From an uncultured Clostridia bacterium (lineage in GTDB: Bacteria > Bacillota > Clostridia > Lachnospirales > Anaerotignaceae), in assembly GCA_910587195.1 (NCBI GenBank), contig CAJUKL010000030.1, forward strand, positions 1 through 28,484: DNA of 28,484 nt. Reading direction: 5' to 3'. How positions within the stretch are numbered: position 1 is the stretch's first letter; every line of letters begins with the position of its first letter. This document shows positions 23,752-28,484 of the stretch, piece after piece. The notes under the pieces were generated by a model. The model was not told where the DNA came from, searched no databases, and saw only the letters and a program-made list of their open reading frames with translations. The position numbers and the translations under genes are program-made.

Positions 23752-24996
23752 ATGAAATTAAAACAAATTACCGCAGCCTTGGTTGCAGCAATATTTTTAT
23801 GTACACCTGCCAAAGCGGAACAAAATAAAAAATGGTATGAAGAAAACAGATTAGTTGCCCATGCTTTGGGTGCGATTGAAGATAAAAAGGAAACAAATTC
23901 TAAAGAAGCTTTTATCCATTCTTGGGGGGATGGCTATAAAGTAATGGAAGCTGATTTTTCCTTTACAAGTGATGGCACCTTAGTTGTAAGGCATGACTTT
24001 GACCAAGATTCTTATTATAACTTAGAACAAATCGTAAATGGCTCTACAGAAATGAATGTCAACCGTTTTAGTAATGAAAAAATCAATTTTCGTTATACAC
24101 CCTTGACAGTGGCGCAGCTTTTAGACTTAATGTCCCAATATCAAGATGTTTATTTAATTACAGATACAAAACATACCGATATAGAAAAAATACAGCAGCA
24201 ATTTAATGCTATCGTAAATACAGCAAAAACAATGGGAAAGCAGGAAGTATTGGACAGAATCATTGTTCAAATTTATCATCCAGAAATGCTCAATACTGTA
24301 AAGCAGATTTATCCATTTGAAAACTGGATTTATACTTTATATCAAACACCAGATCCAAATTATGATGAAATTGCTGCATTTTGTGTGCAAAATAAAGTAG
24401 ATGTTGTGACCATCAATTATGAAATTGTGACGCAAGAAAATGTGCAAAAATTAGCTTCTAACGGAATTAAAGTGTATGCGCATACTGTGAATCGAATCCT
24501 AGATTTTAAACTATTATTAAATGCTGGCTGTTATGGTATTTATACGGATTACATAAAACCTTATGATTTAGATTTAGTGAATCTGAAAAAAACACCTTTT
24601 TGGGCGGGACGAGTTATGCTAAATCAACAAAAAGATTTTACAGTGAATTTTAATACCATACTAGGAAAAGATTATATTAAATTAAGAGAGTTTGCAAAAA
24701 TTGTTTCCAATACAAATGAGCAATTTGAGGTAAAGTATAACAGCGAAACAAATACCGTACAAATCATAAAAGGTGGTGTTTATACTTCTGTTGGAAATGA
24801 AATGCTTTTAGATAACAGCGAAAAATATATTACACAAAAAAGTAATTATCAGATTACTTTGGATAACGTTCCCGTTGAATTATCTTGTTATACTATAGAT
24901 GGTGATTTATATGTTGATATGGTAAAATTTGCGGAACTTTTAGGAATGAACGCAGAAAAAAAACAAGATGGAAAAGGATATATTATTACAAGCTAA
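23752..24996 (+). CDS. Secreted glycerophosphodiester phosphodiesterase with copper-amine-oxidase-like domain
   Basis: 414-aa exported protein. A signal peptide covers residues 1-22 (cleavage near AKA-EQ). Residues about 32-275 form a GDPD domain that would hydrolyse glycerophosphodiesters to glycerol-3-phosphate and an alcohol. The visible active-site residues are His37 (HALGAI), Glu66 and Asp68 (MEADFSF), and His81 (VVRHDFD). The C-terminal part (about 285-414: KLREFAKIVSNTNEQFEVKY, VDMVKFAELLGMNAE) resembles the copper amine oxidase N-terminal-like domain common in clostridial wall proteins, likely for cell-surface attachment. SD TGAGGTG. It may be cotranscribed with the DUF1292 gene 41 bases upstream. 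Confidence 0.9.
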   Translation: MKLKQITAALVAAIFLCTPAKAEQNKKWYEENRLVAHALGAIEDKKETNSKEAFIHSWGDGYKVMEADFSFTSDGTLVVRHDFDQDSYYNLEQIVNGSTEMNVNRFSNEKINFRYTPLTVAQLLDLMSQYQDVYLITDTKHTDIEKIQQQFNAIVNTAKTMGKQEVLDRIIVQIYHPEMLNTVKQIYPFENWIYTLYQTPDPNYDEIAAFCVQNKVDVVTINYEIVTQENVQKLASNGIKVYAHTVNRILDFKLLLNAGCYGIYTDYIKPYDLDLVNLKKTPFWAGRVMLNQQKDFTVNFNTILGKDYIKLREFAKIVSNTNEQFEVKYNSETNTVQIIKGGVYTSVGNEMLLDNSEKYITQKSNYQITLDNVPVELSCYTIDGDLYVDMVKFAELLGMNAEKKQDGKGYIITS

Positions 24997-25002
24997 ATGC
25001 GA

Positions 25003-25258
25003 AAAGCCCACTCCTTTAGGGGTGGGATGAAAGCATTTTTTTTTGATATATGTTAATGTTTCTTTTATGAACAAGAAATGGTATAATGAAACCATGAAAA
25101 TAAAAGGTTTTGACGCGAGCCTTATACTATCGTTAATGGATACAATGGTATCTTTGATAGTGAAAGTCTTAATGAAGTAGATTAATTTTATATGCTTTCG
25201 AGTATATTTAGAAGTTTATGTAATTAAGAACCCCATTCCTTTAGGCATGGGAGTGTCA
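25003..25258 (+). mobile_element. Second mini IS200/IS605-type element without transposase
   Basis: The left-end hairpin CCCACTCC / GGGGTGGG (25008-25027) is followed by ATGAAAGCATTTTTTTT; the right-end hairpin CCCCAT / ATGGG with inner CC/GG (25230-25251) is followed by AGTGTCAG. Both ends match the 19843-20174 element in form (GGGATGAA..GC..TTTT on the left; AAG.. CCCCA, GGGAGT..GTCA on the right). The interior of about 200 bases has an extended -10 promoter, a branched hairpin (25126-25161) and a UUCG-loop hairpin (25190-25207). No transposase remains. The borders are approximate. Confidence 0.65.
25079..25087 (+). promoter_or_regulatory. Extended -10 promoter inside the second mini-element
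   Basis: TGGTATAAT; a transcript starting near 25094 would run through the hairpins and the right end. A 28-codon frame begins at 25094 but has no SD and no recognisable product. Confidence 0.45.
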
Positions 25259-25314
25259 GAAACTCTTTCAAATTCTCTATAATAGACATATTGAACATAA
25301 GGAGGAACAAAACA

Positions 25315-27600
25315 ATGATAAAACTCTATGACAGTGGTGCATATCTTATAAATGGAAAGGAAATTATAGCAGATGATGCAAATGCTACTGCAATTTTACA
25401 ACAAAAAACGGGGATTTCTCTTTCCAAACAAGAAGCATCTCAAAATACAATGGCGTATCGCATTTTAAAAAACCACAATACAACGGAGGATATGGAACAT
25501 TTAAAAATCCGTTTTGATAGAATGGCATCTCATGATATTACGTATGTTGGTATTGTACAAACTGCACGTGCCAGTGGTTTGGAAAAATTTCCTATGCCTT
25601 ATGTATTAACAAACTGCCATAATTCTCTTTGCGCAGTTGGTGGTACAATTAACGAAGATGACCATTTATTTGGTTTATCTTGTGCCAAAAAATACGGTGG
25701 TATTTATGTTCCAGCACATCAAGCTGTTATCCATCAATATATGCGAGAAATGATGAGTGGTGTTGGCAAAATGATACTTGGCTCTGACAGCCATACTCGT
25801 TATGGTGCATTGGGAACAATGGCAATTGGAGAAGGTGGACCAGAATTAGTAAAACAACTTCTTTGTAAAACCTATGATATTGACCGTCCACAAGTGGTAG
25901 GTGTTTGTTTGACTGGAAAACCAATTCCGGGCGTTGGACCACAAGATGTTGCACTTGCAATTATTGGTGCTGTTTTTGAAAAAGGATATGTCAAAAATAA
26001 AATTATGGAATTTTTTGGAGATGGAATAGAAAATATTAGCGTAGACTATCGTAACGGCATTGATGTTATGACAACAGAAACAACTTGCCTTTCATCCGTA
26101 TGGAAAACAGATGAAAAAGTAAAAGATTGGTATACCTTACATGGTAGACCAGAAGAATATGCTTTCCAAGAACCCGGAAAAATAGCATACTATGATGGTA
26201 TGATAGAAGTAGATTTATCTAAAATACGCCCTATGATTGCAATGCCTTTTCACCCTAGCAACGTCTATACCATAGAAGAATTAAATGCAAATTTAATGGA
26301 TATTTTAGACGAAGTGGAAAAAACAGGTACAAAACAATTAGACAGCGATAAAATCACATTTACATTAAAAGATAAAGTAAAAAATGGTGCATTATATGTG
26401 GAACAAGGTGTAATTGCAGGTTGTGCAGGTGGTACTTATGAAAATATTTGTGATGCAAGAGACATTTTAAAAGGACATTCCATTGGTACAGATGAATTTG
26501 CATTGAGCGTTTATCCATCTAGTCAGCCAGTATTTGTAAGTTTAACAGAAAATGGTGCTATTGCAGATATTATGATTTCCGGTGCAACAGTACGTTCTGC
26601 TTTTTGTGGTCCATGTTTTGGTGCGGGTGATGTTCCAGCCAATAATTGTTTAAGTATCCGCCATTCTACAAGAAACTTCCCAAACAGAGAAGGCTCTAAA
26701 ATTACAAATGGACAAATTGCCTCTGTTGCCTTGATGGATGCACGTTCTATTGCTGCAACGGCTGTAAACAAGGGAAAATTAACCCCTGCAACAGATTTTG
26801 CAATAGACTACACAAAACCGGAATATCATTTTAATGCTGATATTTATAAAAACCGTTGTTATTTTGGCTTTAATGCCCCTGATGCTACAGTAGATTTAAA
26901 ATTTGGCCCTAATATTACAGACTGGCCTGCTATGAGTCCTTTAACAGAAAACATTATCTTAAAAGTAGTATCCGTCATTACAGACCCTGTGACAACAACG
27001 GATGAACTAATTCCTTCTGGAGAAACATCTTCTTATCGTTCCAATCCACTTGGCTTGGCAGAATTTACTTTATCCAGAAAAGACCCTGCTTATGTTGGTC
27101 GTGCAAAAGAAGTACAAAAAGCAGAAAAAGCTCGTATTGCCGGAAAAGCTCCAACAGAAGTTTATCCAGAATTAAAAGAAGTTTTTGCTGCAATTCCAAA
27201 ACAATTTAATGTCAAAGAAAAAGAAACGGGTATTGGCTCCACCATTTATGCTGTAAAACCAGGTGATGGTTCTGCAAGAGAACAAGCTGCAAGCTGTCAA
27301 AAAGTGTTAGGCGGCTGGGCGAATATTGCAAGCGAATATGCTACAAAACGTTATCGCTCCAATTTGATTAACTGGGGAATGTTACCTTTTTTATTAGAGC
27401 AAAAAGAACTTCCTTTTGAAAATGGAGATTATATTTTTATTCCAAACATTAGAAAAGCTATTTCTGAAAAACAGAAAGAAGTAATTGCTTACGTTATAGG
27501 AAAAAATGAAAAGGAATTTTCTTTAAAACTAGGCGATTTAACAGAAGATGAAAGAAAAATTATACTTTCTGGCTGTTTAATCAATTTTTATAAACAGTAA
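25315..27600 (+). CDS. Aconitase-family hydratase (YbhJ-like)
   Basis: 761-aa [4Fe-4S] hydro-lyase of the aconitase superfamily. The start is the ATG at 25315 after AAGGAGG; a TTG at 25291 overlaps that site and is rejected. Likely cluster ligands are Cys370 (IAGCAGGTYENI) and Cys431/Cys434 (CGPCFGAGD), with spacing of 61 and 3 residues, close to that in aconitases. Other landmarks are GSDSHTRYGALG, STRNFPNREGS (substrate-binding Arg), and the swivel-domain segment KRYRSNLINWGMLPF. The usual SCTN motif is replaced by GCAGG, which suggests a substrate other than citrate. It is similar in layout to proteins annotated simply as hydratase (YbhJ group). No TCA-cycle partner gene is adjacent. Confidence 0.9.
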   Translation: MIKLYDSGAYLINGKEIIADDANATAILQQKTGISLSKQEASQNTMAYRILKNHNTTEDMEHLKIRFDRMASHDITYVGIVQTARASGLEKFPMPYVLTNCHNSLCAVGGTINEDDHLFGLSCAKKYGGIYVPAHQAVIHQYMREMMSGVGKMILGSDSHTRYGALGTMAIGEGGPELVKQLLCKTYDIDRPQVVGVCLTGKPIPGVGPQDVALAIIGAVFEKGYVKNKIMEFFGDGIENISVDYRNGIDVMTTETTCLSSVWKTDEKVKDWYTLHGRPEEYAFQEPGKIAYYDGMIEVDLSKIRPMIAMPFHPSNVYTIEELNANLMDILDEVEKTGTKQLDSDKITFTLKDKVKNGALYVEQGVIAGCAGGTYENICDARDILKGHSIGTDEFALSVYPSSQPVFVSLTENGAIADIMISGATVRSAFCGPCFGAGDVPANNCLSIRHSTRNFPNREGSKITNGQIASVALMDARSIAATAVNKGKLTPATDFAIDYTKPEYHFNADIYKNRCYFGFNAPDATVDLKFGPNITDWPAMSPLTENIILKVVSVITDPVTTTDELIPSGETSSYRSNPLGLAEFTLSRKDPAYVGRAKEVQKAEKARIAGKAPTEVYPELKEVFAAIPKQFNVKEKETGIGSTIYAVKPGDGSAREQAASCQKVLGGWANIASEYATKRYRSNLINWGMLPFLLEQKELPFENGDYIFIPNIRKAISEKQKEVIAYVIGKNEKEFSLKLGDLTEDERKIILSGCLINFYKQ

Positions 27601-27604
27601 AATA

Positions 27605-27860
27605 ATTGTTGTAGTTGAACGACAACAGAATACCACTGGTTAAAAATGCGAATCTGTTGCATTAGTGGAAAGTAAAGTTTTTGGTCAAGCTTTTTTCACT
27701 TACTTTCTTGAAAGAAAGTAAGCAAAGAACTTTTGTGCGGTGCAAAATGTCCGGTGGATGTTTGTTCTGCACTGACCGGAGCGAAGCGTAGACTCTGGAG
27801 GAACTTTTCACAAGTGAAAAAAGTTCCTCCAGAAACTTCCCACTTTTATTAAGTTTAATA
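27605..27860 (+). repeat. Interspersed structured repeat, locus I (mosaic)
   Basis: Order: M3 (GTTGAACGACAACAGAATACC), the first half of M4 (GGTCAAGCTTTTTTC), then M1 (CTTACTTTCTT / AAGAAAGTAAG) and the start of M2, then a unique 55-base insert (27739-27793), then M6 (27795-27832, same as loci D/E). The M1/M2 part interrupts M4, and M5 is missing. Confidence 0.8.
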
Positions 27861-27894
27861 GAAATCATTTTTCTCATTATTTTCTTTAAAAAGC

Positions 27895-27924
27895 AAGTCT
27901 GTCGGAGATTTCTCCGACAGACTT
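27895..27924. terminator. Bidirectional terminator between converging genes
   Basis: AAGTCTGTCGGAGA and TCTCCGACAGACTT form a perfect 14-bp stem, with T-run on the plus side and A-rich sequence on the other. It serves the hydratase (plus) and the repeat-bearing surface protein (minus). Confidence 0.85.
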
Positions 27925-27928
27925 TTTT

Positions 27929-28484
27929 TTATTTAATGATAATTTTTTTTGTTCTGATTTTGGTAGCATCATTTCCAAGTGTTACCTTAATGGTAATAGT
28001 ACCTGTTTTTTTCGCTATCAACACATTTTGTGCAGGAACTTTCTCATCTTCTGATATTTCTGCTTGTGGTGCAGAAATATCTATCATAATGACTTCTTGT
28101 GATGCTGTTATTTCTGCTGGTTGTGTTGTTGGTTGTGTTCCTTCTGGACTTGTCAGAACTGCACCTGTACCTCCATCATCTACAATAGACCATACTGCAT
28201 TGGTATACTCTACCCCTAATTTATTTTTTGCAGAAAGGGTAATTTTACCATTTACTACAAGATTGCCTTTTGTACTAATTACAATATTTTCGTCTTCTGG
28301 CTGTACTGGCTGGATAGGAGTAACCGGAGTTTCTTCTTTTGGCTCCTCAGGAGTAACCGGAGTTTCTTCTTTTGGCTCCTCAGGAGTAACCGGAGTTTCT
28401 TCTTTTGGCTCCTCAGGAGTAACCAGAGTTTCTTCTTTTGGTTCTTCAGGAGTCACTGGAGTTTCTTCTTTTGGTTCTTCAGGA
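27929..28484 (-). CDS. Surface/repeat protein, 3' part (5' end beyond the window)
   Basis: The open frame continues past the window edge, so only the last 185 codons are seen; the in-frame GTG at 28456 is inside the repeats and is not a start. Five full 33-base units (28317-28481) encode the 11-residue repeat TPEEPKEETPV, a Pro/Glu/Lys/Thr-rich stalk. It is followed by PIQPVQPEDENIV and a beta-rich C-terminal domain of about 120 residues (GKITLSAKNKLGVEYTNAVW, GTITIKVTLGNDATKIRTK) resembling bacterial Ig-like (Big) domains. There is no LPxTG motif at the C-terminus. Probably an exported wall-associated protein; the N-terminal domains are unknown. Confidence 0.8.
   Translation of the reverse strand, partial: PEEPKEETPVTPEEPKEETLVTPEEPKEETPVTPEEPKEETPVTPEEPKEETPVTPIQPVQPEDENIVISTKGNLVVNGKITLSAKNKLGVEYTNAVWSIVDDGGTGAVLTSPEGTQPTTQPAEITASQEVIMIDISAPQAEISEDEKVPAQNVLIAKKTGTITIKVTLGNDATKIRTKKIIIK

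Noticed and set aside
25094..25180. 28-codon open frame in the second mini-element
   Set aside because: No SD and no similarity I can recognise to TnpA or TnpB; the hairpins explain the sequence better.

Overview
The window is AT-rich, tightly packed DNA from an endospore-forming Bacillota, most probably a Clostridia (Lachnospiraceae or Anaerotignum-like). The evidence is spoIID next to spoIIQ, a YhcN/YlaJ-type spore lipoprotein, a VanW/PG-binding protein, strong AAGGAGG ribosome binding sites, TTG and GTG starts, and TTGACA/TATAAT-type promoters. The species cannot be named from the sequence alone.

Layout. 1-235: inverted copy of an interspersed structured repeat. 216-2764: sporulation region with a YhcN/YlaJ lipoprotein (minus), a 64-aa single-span membrane protein, SpoIID and SpoIIQ. 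3163-4995: UvrD/PcrA-type helicase. 5278-16437: one long operon holding an 846-aa membrane protein, an ABC ATPase, an ABC-2 permease, a 493-aa coiled-coil membrane protein, a BatA-like vWA protein and a 911-aa double-vWA membrane protein. This operon is split by an exact 309-bp tandem repeat at 11104-11880. 16734-19801: VanW protein, CrcB/FluC fluoride channel and AIR-synthase-family protein. 19843-20174: a mini IS200/IS605-type element that carries an omega-RNA-like structured region but no transposase. 20784-24996: PLP aminotransferase, DEAD-box helicase, DUF1292 protein, and a secreted glycerophosphodiesterase with a copper-amine-oxidase-like domain. 25003-25258: a second mini IS200/IS605-type element. 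25315-27600: aconitase-family hydratase. 27929-28484: 3' part of a minus-strand surface protein with 11-residue tandem repeats.

How the genes work together. SpoIID and SpoIIQ act in engulfment. The ABC/vWA operon has overlapping reading frames (14, 4 and 11 nt), which points to one envelope-associated complex. It resembles the Gld/Bat-type gene sets that usually include a MoxR ATPase and a DUF58 protein, but neither is present here; the array of structured repeats lies between the two halves of the operon. CrcB and the AIR-synthase-like gene are translationally close.

The two most interesting signals are not protein genes. First, a modular, hairpin-rich intergenic repeat family occurs at seven loci in both orientations. 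Its hairpin arms differ between copies by paired, compensatory changes, so structure rather than sequence is being kept. Second, two short elements with IS200/IS605-like ends each contain their own promoter and a structured RNA-like core, and lack any transposase or nuclease gene.
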